A stretch of DNA of 64,000 bases from Actinomadura syzygii (GTDB lineage: Bacteria > Actinomycetota > Actinomycetes > Streptosporangiales > Streptosporangiaceae), in the NCBI RefSeq assembly GCF_008085905.1, contig NZ_VSFF01000011.1, forward strand, positions 434,001 to 498,000, read 5' to 3'. Under the pieces are notes generated by a model, which saw only the letters and a program-made list of their open reading frames with translations, ran no database searches and had not been told where the DNA came from. This document shows, piece by piece, positions 1 through 8,003 of this stretch. The position numbers were made by a program, and so were the translations under genes. Within the stretch, counting starts at the first letter, position 1, and every line of letters begins with the position of its first letter.

Positions 1-77
1 CGCCGGTGCCGCGCAGCACCGGGCGGTCGAACGCCATGTGCCGCATGGCGTCCAGGCCCGTGTACCTGATGAGGTGA
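1..77. other. Edge fragment of an unresolved gene
   Basis: The first 77 bases are coding-like but ambiguous. A minus-strand frame with ATG at 46 or 37 runs off the left edge and reads MRHMAFDRPVLRGTG. A plus-strand frame ends at TGA 75-77, nine bases before the next start. Both frames share the same third-codon phase, so base composition cannot separate them. The minus-strand peptide looks slightly more protein-like. No function can be assigned. Confidence 0.2.
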
Positions 78-86
78 AACGAGGCG

Positions 87-683
87 ATGATCCCCGTGCT
101 GGTGGCGGTCATCAGCGGCTATCTGCTCGGCTCGGTGCCGGTGGCGGTGCTCGTCGGACGCGCCCACGGCTTCGACCCGCGCGACGTCGGCGACCGCAAC
201 CCGGGCTTCTGGAACATGATGGACCAGCTCGGCTGGAAGGCCGCCGTGCCCGTCTTCGCCGGCGACATGCTCAAGGGGACGCTGGCCGGGCTGGCCGGGC
301 TGCTGGTGAGCGGGGCCGGGACGGGCACGCTCGGATCGGCGGCCGGGGCGAGCGTGCTGCCGGTGTACGCGGCGGTGGCCGCCGCGATGATCGGCCACGC
401 CTGGCCGCTGTTCGCCGGTCGGCGGGGCGGACGTTCCATCCTCACGTTCGCGGGAGGGTTCGCCGTGATCTGCCCGGCTGCCTTCGCGCTCGGTGTCGCG
501 TTGCTCATCGCGGGTGGCCTGGCCTTCCGCTCGTTCGCCTGGGGCGCCCGCCTGGCGGTGTTCTCCCTGCCGGTGCTCCAGTTGTTCTTCGCGCCGGTCG
601 GGCAGGTCGCGGGCACCGGGGCGCTGATGTGCCTCATCGGGCTGCGCTTCGGACAGGCCGCCGTGACGGGCCGCCGGGCCTGA
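87..683 (+). CDS. PlsY-like membrane acyltransferase, altered active-site motifs
   Basis: This 198-residue polytopic membrane protein resembles PlsY, which transfers an acyl group from acyl-phosphate to glycerol-3-phosphate. Family landmarks are GSVP at residues 15-18, an internal GDMLKG, and a conserved GH before the last motif. The usual GSGNxGATN loop reads GDRNPGFWNMM, and the usual FKGGKG loop reads AGRRGGRS, so it is a divergent paralogue rather than an obvious housekeeping PlsY. The ATG at 87 has GAGG at 71-74. Its 3' end overlaps the convergent glycosyltransferase gene by 50 bp. Its place beside carotenoid hydration and glycosylation genes suggests acylation of a lipid or carotenoid glycoside; that role is inference. 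Confidence 0.8.
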   Translation: MIPVLVAVISGYLLGSVPVAVLVGRAHGFDPRDVGDRNPGFWNMMDQLGWKAAVPVFAGDMLKGTLAGLAGLLVSGAGTGTLGSAAGASVLPVYAAVAAAMIGHAWPLFAGRRGGRSILTFAGGFAVICPAAFALGVALLIAGGLAFRSFAWGARLAVFSLPVLQLFFAPVGQVAGTGALMCLIGLRFGQAAVTGRRA

Positions 684-1758
684 CCGCCGCGCGGCCGTAG
701 CGGCGGCCGCGCCAGGTCCGTGCCGGCAGCAGCGCCGACCGCGTCAACCGGACGGCCGCGGCCACGTCCAGCAGCGGGGACACCGCGAGGCCCGCGCCCG
801 GACGCGCGTAGCTTCCCCGCAGCGCGGCCACGAGCAGGAACCGCTGCGCCAGCAGGGCCAGGTCGAGCGGGGCGGGACGTCCCGCCGCCAGCCGCAGGAC
901 GGGAAGCGCGGCGGCCAGCCAGACCACGGCCAGGTCTCCGGACAGGCGGGCCGCCGAGGTCACGTCCCGCAGCGAGATCGAACGGCCCCACTGGCGCCAC
1001 ACGTCGGCGACCGACTCGTGCATGTCGACCTCCAGCAGGGCGCCCGCGTCCCGGAAGGCGACCCGCCAGCCGTCCCGGGCCAGCAGGCGCCCGAGCGCCA
1101 CGTCGTCGGTCAGGTGGCGGCGGACCCGCGCGAACCCGTCGGCCTCGACCATCCGAGCCTTGCGGAACGCCAGGCACTGGCCGTTGACCAGCAACCGGTC
1201 AACGGACGCGGCGGGCGGCCCGAGCGGGCCGAACCGGTAGACGAGCGTGGCGAGCAACGACGCGTGCAGCGCCTGCTCGGCCGCGCCGCCGCAGACGAAC
1301 CTCGGTCCCGCGGACACCAGGTCGTAGGCGTCCAGGAGGGCCGCCAGCTCCGCGCACAGGCCGGGCTTGGGACGCGTGTCGGCGTCCAGCAGGACCACGA
1401 TCGGCCCGGCCGCCGCGACCACGCCCTGGTGCAGCGCCCACTGCTTGCCGACCCACCCGTCCGGGGGCGGCGCACCGGCGACGACCTTGGCGCCGAGCCG
1501 CCCGGCCAGCTCGGCGGTGCCGTCGCGGGACTCGTCGTCCACGACGACCACCTCGCGCACCGCCGGGTCGGCGAGCAGCGGCGCGACGCAGCCCGCGAGG
1601 CGAGACTCCTCGTCCCGTGCCGGGATCACCACCGAGACCGGCTCGGGCGCGGGCCTGGACGGATTCGGGGCCAGCGCCGCGGGCCGTGTCCGTCCGCGCG
1701 CCAGCCGCACCGCCACGACCGCGGCGGCGACCGCCTGCGCCACGGTCAGCGGCCTCAC
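634..1758 (-). CDS. Family 2 glycosyltransferase, CruG-like carotenoid glycosyltransferase
   Basis: The product is a 374-residue GT-A fold glycosyltransferase. An N-terminal hydrophobic stretch is followed by SVVIPARDEE, a DDESRDGT loop, the metal-binding DADT, NGQCLAF, a DDVALGR acceptor-side motif and WRQWGRS, the counterpart of the QxxRW motif. Hydrophobic segments near the C-terminus suggest membrane attachment. The GTG start at 1758 overlaps the stop of the desaturase gene in a GTGA, so the two are translationally coupled. In carotenoid clusters CruG-type enzymes sit next to cruF and glycosylate the 2' hydroxyl or related positions. The acceptor here is inferred from context. Confidence 0.85.
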   Translation of the reverse strand: MRPLTVAQAVAAAVVAVRLARGRTRPAALAPNPSRPAPEPVSVVIPARDEESRLAGCVAPLLADPAVREVVVVDDESRDGTAELAGRLGAKVVAGAPPPDGWVGKQWALHQGVVAAAGPIVVLLDADTRPKPGLCAELAALLDAYDLVSAGPRFVCGGAAEQALHASLLATLVYRFGPLGPPAASVDRLLVNGQCLAFRKARMVEADGFARVRRHLTDDVALGRLLARDGWRVAFRDAGALLEVDMHESVADVWRQWGRSISLRDVTSAARLSGDLAVVWLAAALPVLRLAAGRPAPLDLALLAQRFLLVAALRGSYARPGAGLAVSPLLDVAAAVRLTRSALLPARTWRGRRYGRAAVRPGGPSRRPVRSAAR

Positions 1759-3218
1759 CGCCGCCACCCTCGTTCGGCGCGGGCGCGGTCCCCTGTGAAG
1801 TCCTCCTCGACCAGGGACGCGACGATCCGCCCGCCCATGGCGACCAGCGGCAGCCCGCCACCGGGATGCGCCGACCCGCCCACCAGGTACAACCCGCGGC
1901 GCGGGCCGCGGTTGCCGGGCCTGCGGAACGGCGCGAACCGGCCCTGGTAGGCGCTGCCGTAGATCGCCCCGCCCCACGCTCCGTACCGGTCCCGCAGATC
2001 CGCCGGGGTGAAGGTCTCCACGAACCGGAGCCGTCCCGACAGGTCGTGCCCGCGCCGCGCCAGCAACTCCAGCACCAGGTCCCGGTAGGACTCGACGGAC
2101 ATCGGCCACCCGCCCGGATCCCGGGCGGGGACGTTGACCAGCATCACCCAGTTCTCGGCTCCGGCCGGCGCCTGCGAAGGGTCGTCCACCGCCGAGCAGC
2201 CGATGTAGACGGTGGGGTCCGCCGCCGGGGTCCGCCGCCGGAAGACGGCGTCGAACTCCCGCCGGTAGTCGGCCGAGAAGACGACGGAATGGTGCGGCAG
2301 CCCCGGAGTCCGGCCCTCCACGCCGGCCAGCAGCAGCAGCGCCGAGGACGACAGGCCGAGACCGGCGATCCGGCGCAGGCGGCGCCGGTCCGGCAGCAAC
2401 CGGCCGTACAGCGCCGCCGCGTCGGCGTTGACCACCACCGCGTCGGCCGTCACCCGCTCACCCGAGGCCAGCCGCACACCGGACACCGCCGCGCGGTCGG
2501 CGACCACCTCGGTCACCTCGGCGCCGGTGCGGACCTCGACGCCCGCCGCCGCGAGCGCCCCGGCGAGATCGTCGGCGATCCGCGGCAGCCCGCCCGGCAC
2601 GTACCAGCCGCCCTCGTCGTGCTCGATCGCCGGGACGCAGCCGAGCGCGGCCGGGGCCCGGTACGGGCTCGACCCCGCGTAGGTCGCGTACCGGCCGACG
2701 TACTGGCGCAGCCGCGGGTCCGCGAAGAAGCGGCGCGCCAGCCCGTGCAGGGTGCGGCCCGGCGCGACGGCGAGCAGATCGCCGATCCGGGCGTGCTCGG
2801 GCGGACGGCCCAGCGGCCCGGCGAAGAACGTCCGGCGCGACGCCGCGAGGCACTCCCGAGCCCAGCCGTGGAAGGCCCGCCACGCCGCCCCCTGGCCGGG
2901 CGCCAGCGACTCCACCTGCTCCTCCATCCGGGCCGGATCGCGGAACGCGCGCAGCCGCGACCCGTCGGCGAAGCGGTAAAGGCACAGCTCCTCCGGCTCC
3001 ACCATCGCGCGTCCGATTCCGAGCTCCCTGAACACCCGGGGCATGGTGAGCAGGGACGGGCCGAGCGAGAACACGAACCCGTCGCGCTCGTACTCGGCCA
3101 GCTTCCCGCCGAGCCTGTCGAGCCGCTCGAACAACCGGACCGCATGCCTGTTGCGCGCCAGCAGCAGCGCGGCGACCATCCCGCCGACCCCGCCGCCGAC
3201 CACGATCACCTCCGCCAT
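1755..3218 (-). CDS. CrtI/CrtN-type phytoene desaturase family FAD oxidoreductase
   Basis: The product is 487 residues, the normal length for CrtI-type enzymes, which insert double bonds into phytoene or end-modified carotenes. The FAD-binding GGGVGG fold starts at about residue 7, and the C-terminal FAD signature reads GLYLVGGSAHPGGGLPL. ATG 3218 was chosen because it directly precedes the dinucleotide fold and has GAGG upstream; the frame is open much further upstream, but that part looks like a shadow of cruF. It overlaps cruF by 13 bp upstream and the glycosyltransferase by 4 bp downstream, so all three form one operon. Which desaturation step it performs (phytoene, or 3',4'-desaturation) cannot be read from the sequence. 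Confidence 0.9.
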   Translation of the reverse strand: MAEVIVVGGGVGGMVAALLLARNRHAVRLFERLDRLGGKLAEYERDGFVFSLGPSLLTMPRVFRELGIGRAMVEPEELCLYRFADGSRLRAFRDPARMEEQVESLAPGQGAAWRAFHGWARECLAASRRTFFAGPLGRPPEHARIGDLLAVAPGRTLHGLARRFFADPRLRQYVGRYATYAGSSPYRAPAALGCVPAIEHDEGGWYVPGGLPRIADDLAGALAAAGVEVRTGAEVTEVVADRAAVSGVRLASGERVTADAVVVNADAAALYGRLLPDRRRLRRIAGLGLSSSALLLLAGVEGRTPGLPHHSVVFSADYRREFDAVFRRRTPAADPTVYIGCSAVDDPSQAPAGAENWVMLVNVPARDPGGWPMSVESYRDLVLELLARRGHDLSGRLRFVETFTPADLRDRYGAWGGAIYGSAYQGRFAPFRRPGNRGPRRGLYLVGGSAHPGGGLPLVAMGGRIVASLVEEDFTGDRARAERGWRR

Positions 3219-4072
3219 GCGGGCCACCTCGATGCCCGCCTGCGCGCCCGCCTTCTCGCAGGCCGTGGACTCGCGGCCTGCCGCCGCCTGATCGCGAGCA
3301 CCGCCGCCGGGACGGCGAACACGCCCATCGCCGCCCCGCCGGTCACCGCGACGAGCCGGTCCGGCGGATCGAACACCGCCGCGAACGCGAGCGTCTCCAT
3401 CCCCGCCATCACGCCATAGGCCCCCACGAGCCACCCCGACGGGTCCGGCCCCCACTCCACGATGGGCTCCACCACGGCCATCAGCAGAGCCGACACCCCA
3501 AGCCACCCGGCGAAGTTGCTGACGGGCACGCCCCGGTACATCCCGCCGTCAGCCCACGTCCACAGGCCCTGCCGCACCATCTGCGGATCCAGGAACAGAT
3601 CCCACGCCGTCAGCGCCGCCGCGCCCACGGCCACGCGCGCCGCCCTCCGCCCGGCCGGGACGATCGCCGCCGCGACCGCGTGCGACGCCAGCCCCATCCC
3701 GGCCCACGCCCCCAGGACCGCCACCGGAACACCGCCCAACTGGGGCCGCAGCACCGGTGTGTACGCGTACCTTCCGAACGGGACGCCCGTCCGCATCCCG
3801 ACCGACTCCGCCGCGTAGCCCACCGCCGCCGCCGCGCCGACGGCCCCGGCGGCACGCCCGAACCCCCGCCGCGACGCGACGAAGCACGCCGTCCCCGCCG
3901 CCAGCAGACCCACCACCGGACCGGTCAGCGGCACCGGATCCGAGACCACCCCCGACGCCACCTGAGCCGCGACCATCCCGGCCAGGCACCCGGCACCGGC
4001 CACCACCAGCCCGTCCACCCCCGGACCGCCCCGCCCGGGTTCCACGGCGCGGCGCCCGCGCATCAATTTCAC
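3206..4072 (-). CDS. cruF: CruF-type carotenoid 1',2'-hydratase (carotenoid biosynthesis protein)
   Basis: This 288-residue multi-pass membrane protein matches the CruF/bisanhydrobacterioruberin hydratase family. It has the landmark LFLDPQMV followed by a Trp-rich loop and GVPVSNFAGW, which holds the conserved acidic and aromatic residues of the family. CruF adds water to the psi end of acyclic or monocyclic carotenoids, producing the hydroxyl that CruG then glycosylates. The GTG at 4072 is preceded six bases upstream by GAAGG; ATG 4063 is an alternative with worse spacing. It is the first gene of the three-gene minus-strand carotenoid operon. Confidence 0.88.
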   Translation of the reverse strand: MKLMRGRRAVEPGRGGPGVDGLVVAGAGCLAGMVAAQVASGVVSDPVPLTGPVVGLLAAGTACFVASRRGFGRAAGAVGAAAAVGYAAESVGMRTGVPFGRYAYTPVLRPQLGGVPVAVLGAWAGMGLASHAVAAAIVPAGRRAARVAVGAAALTAWDLFLDPQMVRQGLWTWADGGMYRGVPVSNFAGWLGVSALLMAVVEPIVEWGPDPSGWLVGAYGVMAGMETLAFAAVFDPPDRLVAVTGGAAMGVFAVPAAVLAIRRRQAASPRPARRRARRRASRWPAWRR

Positions 4073-4247
4073 ACTTCACCTTCGGAGCGCGCCCACGCCC
4101 CGGATGCCCGCCTCCCCGAATACCGCCCCCGATCGCCGCCCGTCTTGGCGGACGCGGCGGGCGGACGGCCTGCAGCCACGGCCAGGTCGCATCCCGGTGC
4201 GCTTCGAGCGGGGCGGGATCAGCCGGGAGCCACGGGGACAGAATCTC

Positions 4248-4298
4248 TCAGGGGTAGACGGACAAGGCGTCGAAGACCTCCATGCCGCTGAAGTGCAT
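4248..4298 (-). other. Possible 16-codon ORF upstream of the carotenoid operon
   Basis: A short frame reads MHFSGMEVFDALSVYP and then TGA, with an unusually strong GGAGGAGG seven bases before its ATG. It lies about 175 bp upstream of cruF on the same strand. It could be a leader peptide, the start of a decayed gene, or chance. Apart from this, the 400-bp intergenic stretch 4073-4472 shows only the operator-like sites near 4387-4418 and a weak GC-rich hairpin near 4136-4164. Confidence 0.25.
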
Positions 4299-4386
4299 GA
4301 GGCTGCCTCCTCCATCGCCGACTGAACCTCCGCAAGATCGGCCAGGTCAGAGCAAGGTGCATGTGTTGATCTTTCAGGTGGTGGTG

Positions 4387-4418
4387 TTGAGATATCTAAG
4401 TCTGGACATTGAGATTTC
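4387..4418. promoter_or_regulatory. Twin TTGAGATATC-like operator before the importer operon
   Basis: TTGAGATATC lies at 4387-4396 and TTGAGATTTC at 4409-4418, starting 22 bp apart (two helical turns) and ending 54 bp before the binding-protein start. The same decamer or its complement recurs before hyuA and in the gntR/aminotransferase intergenic region. The likely binder is the FCD-family regulator encoded at 17673-18443. This is inference from motif recurrence. Confidence 0.6.
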
Positions 4419-4472
4419 AGTGCCCTAGGTTTGCGACGACACGCTGGCCATCGAGATCAAGGGATTAGCGAG

Positions 4473-5681
4473 ATGCGCCGAACCGCCCTCCTTCTGACCG
4501 CAGGGATCCTTGGTGTGACCATGGCCGCCGGCTGCGGCGGCCACGACGACGACTCGGGGGCGTCGTCCGCGAAGGCGAAGCTGCCGGACGGGCCGATCGT
4601 CATCGGGATGGCGGTCGCGCGTTCCGGGTTCGCCGCGGCCTACGACCTCGGTCCGTCCCGCGGCGCCGAACTCGCCGTCGCGGACATCAACGCCCGCGGC
4701 GGCGTCCTCGGCCACCGCCTCGAACTCAAGTACGGCGACACCAAATCCGACCGGGCGCTCGGGACCACCGTGGGCCTCGACCTGCTGTCGCGCGGCGCGA
4801 AGGCCATGTTCGTCACGTGCGACTTCGACCTCGGCAGCCCCGCGGCCATCGCGGCGACCGGCAAGAAGGTCGTCGCGGTGTCGCCCTGTGCGGGCTCCTC
4901 GCAGTTCGACGTGCCCACGCTGGGTCCGCTCGCGTACTCCATGGGCACCAAGAGCGCGGCCGGGGCGACGAACGTGGCCCGGTTCGCCTACGACAAGGGC
5001 TACCGGAAGGCGTACCTCTGGCGCGACCCGAGCATCACGCACACGAAGGAGACCTGCGCCGCGTTCGAGTCGACGTTCGGCGCCCAGCCGGAGGCCAAGG
5101 TGGTCGGGAGCGACACGATCCAGCAGAAGGACACGTCCTTCGCCGGTCAGATCGCGCGGCTGCGCGCGTCCGGCGCCGACGTGCTGGAGCTATGCAGCTA
5201 CAACCCGGGAGCGGGCACGGTGCTGCGCCAGCTCCGAGCCGCGGGCGTCGACATCCCGGTGATGTCCAACATGTCCATGGACGGCGACTACTGGCTGAAG
5301 GGCGTCCCGGACCTGAAGAACTTCTACTACGACGCCTTCGCGTCGCTGTACGGCGACGATCCGCGCGCGGACGTGAACGACTTCTTCGCGCGCTACAAGG
5401 CGAAGTTCGGCGAGCGCGCCGTCACGTCCTACGCGCTCACCGGCTACGCGACCGTGCAGGTGATCGCCAAGGCGATCGAGACGGCGCGGACGACCAGCGG
5501 ACCCGCGCTGGCGAAGGCGATCGACGGCCTCGGTTCGTACGAGACGATCGCCGGCCCCACCGGGTACGGCGCGAAGCAGCACATCGTGACCGAGCGTCCT
5601 TCGACGATCCTGAGCGTCGAGGGCGGCCGGACCAGCGTGGTCGCGACCTACGCCGGCGGACGCAAGATCAAGGAAGGCTGA
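4473..5681 (+). CDS. ABC transporter substrate-binding lipoprotein, branched-chain amino acid/amide type
   Basis: The product is a 402-residue periplasmic-binding-protein type I receptor of the LivK/amide-urea family. A signal peptide ends in a lipobox-like MAAGC, so the mature protein would be a lipoprotein on the outer face of the membrane. The receptor domain starts at IVIGMAVARSG and contains the family segments RGAELAVADINARGG and SYALTGYATVQV. ATG 4473 was chosen over an in-frame start 14 codons upstream because AAGGG precedes it at a suitable distance and the signal peptide begins there. It opens a five-gene operon and should determine the ligand, probably the ring compound or amino acid degraded by the downstream enzymes. 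Confidence 0.9.
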   Translation: MRRTALLLTAGILGVTMAAGCGGHDDDSGASSAKAKLPDGPIVIGMAVARSGFAAAYDLGPSRGAELAVADINARGGVLGHRLELKYGDTKSDRALGTTVGLDLLSRGAKAMFVTCDFDLGSPAAIAATGKKVVAVSPCAGSSQFDVPTLGPLAYSMGTKSAAGATNVARFAYDKGYRKAYLWRDPSITHTKETCAAFESTFGAQPEAKVVGSDTIQQKDTSFAGQIARLRASGADVLELCSYNPGAGTVLRQLRAAGVDIPVMSNMSMDGDYWLKGVPDLKNFYYDAFASLYGDDPRADVNDFFARYKAKFGERAVTSYALTGYATVQVIAKAIETARTTSGPALAKAIDGLGSYETIAGPTGYGAKQHIVTERPSTILSVEGGRTSVVATYAGGRKIKEG

Positions 5682-5686
5682 GCCGG

Positions 5687-6415
5687 ATGCGTCGACTGCT
5701 CCGCACGAGCCACGTCACCGTGCGCTTCGCGGGACTGTGCGCGCTGGACGACGTCGACCTCGAACTGGGCGACGGTGAGATCCTCGGGCTGATCGGGCCG
5801 AACGGCGCCGGGAAGACGACGCTGCTCAACGTGCTGTCGGGCTTCCAGCGCCCCACCGCCGGCGAGGTCGAGCTCGACGGCCGCCGGATCACCGGCTGGG
5901 ACGCCCCGCGCCGGGCGAGGGCGGGCATCAGCCGGACGTTCCAGGACGTCCGGCTCTTCCCCGACATGACCGTCCGCGAGAACTGCGAGGCGGCCGTGAT
6001 CGGCTCCGGCAGGACGCGGTCGGCCGCGCGCGCACGGGCGGGCCAGGCGCTCGGCTGGTTCGACCTGGACGAGAGCGCCGACGTCCTCGCCCGCGACCTG
6101 CCGTACGGAGTGGAGAGGCGGGTCGGCATGGCCCGTGCTCTGTGTGCTCGGCCACGGGTGCTTCTGCTCGACGAGCCGGCGGCGGGCCTCAACGACGACG
6201 AGAGCGCCGCGATGGCACGGACCGTGCGGCGGATCCACGAGGAGATCGGCTGCGGGATCGTCGTGATCGAGCACGACGTGCGCGTGATCCTCAGCCTGTG
6301 CGACCGCGTGCACGTCCTCGACCACGGCGTCACGCTCCGGGTCGGCAGCCCGGACGAGATCCGGACGGATCCCGAGGTCGTGTCCGCCTATCTCGGGGCG
6401 GAGGCGATGGAATGA
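5687..6415 (+). CDS. livG: LivG-type ABC transporter ATP-binding protein
   Basis: This 242-residue nucleotide-binding domain has Walker A GPNGAGKTT, Q-loop region SRTFQDVRLF, signature LPYGVERRVGMARAL (the LivG variant of LSGGQ) and Walker B LLLDEPAAGL. It energises uptake of the ligand captured by the preceding lipoprotein. The ATG at 5687 follows AAGGAAGG at 5670-5677. The stop overlaps the next start in an ATGA. In Liv-type importers LivG and LivF form the ATPase heterodimer, which fits the gene order here. Confidence 0.92.
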   Translation: MRRLLRTSHVTVRFAGLCALDDVDLELGDGEILGLIGPNGAGKTTLLNVLSGFQRPTAGEVELDGRRITGWDAPRRARAGISRTFQDVRLFPDMTVRENCEAAVIGSGRTRSAARARAGQALGWFDLDESADVLARDLPYGVERRVGMARALCARPRVLLLDEPAAGLNDDESAAMARTVRRIHEEIGCGIVVIEHDVRVILSLCDRVHVLDHGVTLRVGSPDEIRTDPEVVSAYLGAEAME

Positions 6416-7125
6416 CGCTGCTCGAAGTCTCCGATCTGCGCGTCTCGTACGGGCCGATCGACGCCGTGAAGGGCGTCTCGCTCAGCGTCGAGCGGGGTGA
6501 CGTGGTCGCGATCGTCGGTCCGAACGGGGCCGGCAAGTCCAGCACCATGCTGGCGATCCAAGGTCTGGTCCGAGCGCGGAGCGGATCGGTCCGCTGGCGT
6601 GGCAGGGACATCACGGGCTGGGCGCCCGAGCGCAGGGCGCGGGCGGGGATCTCGTTCGTCCCGGAGTCGCGCGGCGTGTTCCGCACGCTGTCGATCGGCG
6701 AGAACCTCCGCCTCGCCGGCTGCGCGTTGGCCAAGGGCGCCGACGTCGCCGAACGGGTGGGGCTGGCCCTGCGGCACTTTCCCGCGCTGGCGGATCGCCT
6801 CTCCGAGCGGGCGGCGGTCCTGTCCGGCGGCGAGTGCCAGCAGCTCGCGATCGGCCGGGCCCTGGTGGCCGCGCCGGACCTGCTCGTCCTCGACGAGCCT
6901 TCGCTCGGGCTCGCCCCGGTCGTGCTCGACGAGCTGTTCGCCGCGCTCGCCGCGCTCCGCGACGAGGGCCTGACGATCCTGCTCGTCGAGCAGAACGTCG
7001 GGCGCGCGGTGAAGCTCGCCGACCATCTGTTCTCGCTGCGAGGAGGCGTGATCGAACGCGTGGACGAACCCGCCGAACTGCTGCGCGACCCCGCCCTGCG
7101 GGCCCGGCACCTGGGCATGGGGTGA
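6412..7125 (+). CDS. livF: LivF-type ABC transporter ATP-binding protein
   Basis: This is the second 237-residue ATPase of the importer. It shows Walker A GPNGAGKSS, signature LSGGECQQLAIGRAL, Walker B LLVLDEPSLGLAP and a late LLVEQN H-loop region in which the usual switch His is Asn, as is common in LivF proteins. The ATG overlaps the livG stop by four bases and its own stop overlaps the livH GTG, so translation is coupled throughout the operon. It pairs with LivG under the LivH/LivM permeases. Confidence 0.92.
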   Translation: MTLLEVSDLRVSYGPIDAVKGVSLSVERGDVVAIVGPNGAGKSSTMLAIQGLVRARSGSVRWRGRDITGWAPERRARAGISFVPESRGVFRTLSIGENLRLAGCALAKGADVAERVGLALRHFPALADRLSERAAVLSGGECQQLAIGRALVAAPDLLVLDEPSLGLAPVVLDELFAALAALRDEGLTILLVEQNVGRAVKLADHLFSLRGGVIERVDEPAELLRDPALRARHLGMG

Positions 7126-8003
7126 GCGCGGTGGCCCAGAACCTCGTCAACGCGCTGAGTCTCGGCAGCCTCTACGCCCTGATCGCCCTCGGCGTCGCGC
7201 TGCTGTTCAGCATCATGGGACTGATCAACTTCGCCCATGGCGAGCTGATCATGATCGGCGGGTACGCGCTGCTGTGGTTCGCCGCCCTGCCGTTCGCCGT
7301 GACGGCGGTGCTCGTCGTGGCGGTCGTCATCGGATGCGGGCTCGCGATGGAACGGCTCGCCTTCCGCTCCGTGCGCGGGGCGAGCGGGGAGACGCTGCTG
7401 ATGACCTCCTTCGCCCTCAGCCTGTTCGTCCAGGGCGGCGCGCTGCTGTTCGAGGGCGCCGATCCGAAGAGCGTCGACGTGCTCGGGAGCCTCGGCACGA
7501 GTACGGAGGTGGCGGGACTGTCCGTCGGCCGGCTCGACATCGCGATCATCGGTGTCACCGCCGTGCTGCTGGCGGGCCTCGCGTGGTTCCTGCGCGCCAC
7601 GCCGCTCGGCGTCCAGATGCGCGCCGCGGCCGAGGACTTCAGGACGGCCCGCGCGCTCGGCGTGCGCGCGAACCTCGTCGTCGCCGCCGCGTTCGGAGTG
7701 AGCGGCGCGTTCGCCGCGATCGCGGCGATCTTCCTGGTGGCGAGCACGGGCACGTTGACGCCGGGCATGGGCCTGCGGCCGGTGCTCGTCGGCTTCGTCG
7801 CGATCGTGCTCGGCGGGCTCGGACGGCTGTGGGCGGCGGCCCTCGGCGCGTACGTGCTCGCGCTGCTCACGGTGATGCTCCAGGCATATCTGCCGGGTGG
7901 TGTGGTGCCCTACCAGGACGCTCTGGTGTACCTCGGAATCGTCGTGATCCTCATGTTCCGCCCGCACGGCATCGCGGGCCGTCCCGGGGCGGTGCGCGTA
8001 TGA
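7122..8003 (+). CDS. livH: LivH-type ABC transporter permease
   Basis: This 293-residue polytopic permease opens with LGSLYALIALGVALLF and GLINFAHGELIMIGGY, the hallmark of LivH proteins. The loop RAAAEDFRTARALGVRANLV matches the EAA-like ATPase contact region of the family. About eight membrane segments are expected. The GTG at 7122 overlaps the livF stop; a second GTG at 7131 is a possible alternative. It forms the channel with LivM. Confidence 0.9.
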   Translation: MSAVAQNLVNALSLGSLYALIALGVALLFSIMGLINFAHGELIMIGGYALLWFAALPFAVTAVLVVAVVIGCGLAMERLAFRSVRGASGETLLMTSFALSLFVQGGALLFEGADPKSVDVLGSLGTSTEVAGLSVGRLDIAIIGVTAVLLAGLAWFLRATPLGVQMRAAAEDFRTARALGVRANLVVAAAFGVSGAFAAIAAIFLVASTGTLTPGMGLRPVLVGFVAIVLGGLGRLWAAALGAYVLALLTVMLQAYLPGGVVPYQDALVYLGIVVILMFRPHGIAGRPGAVRV

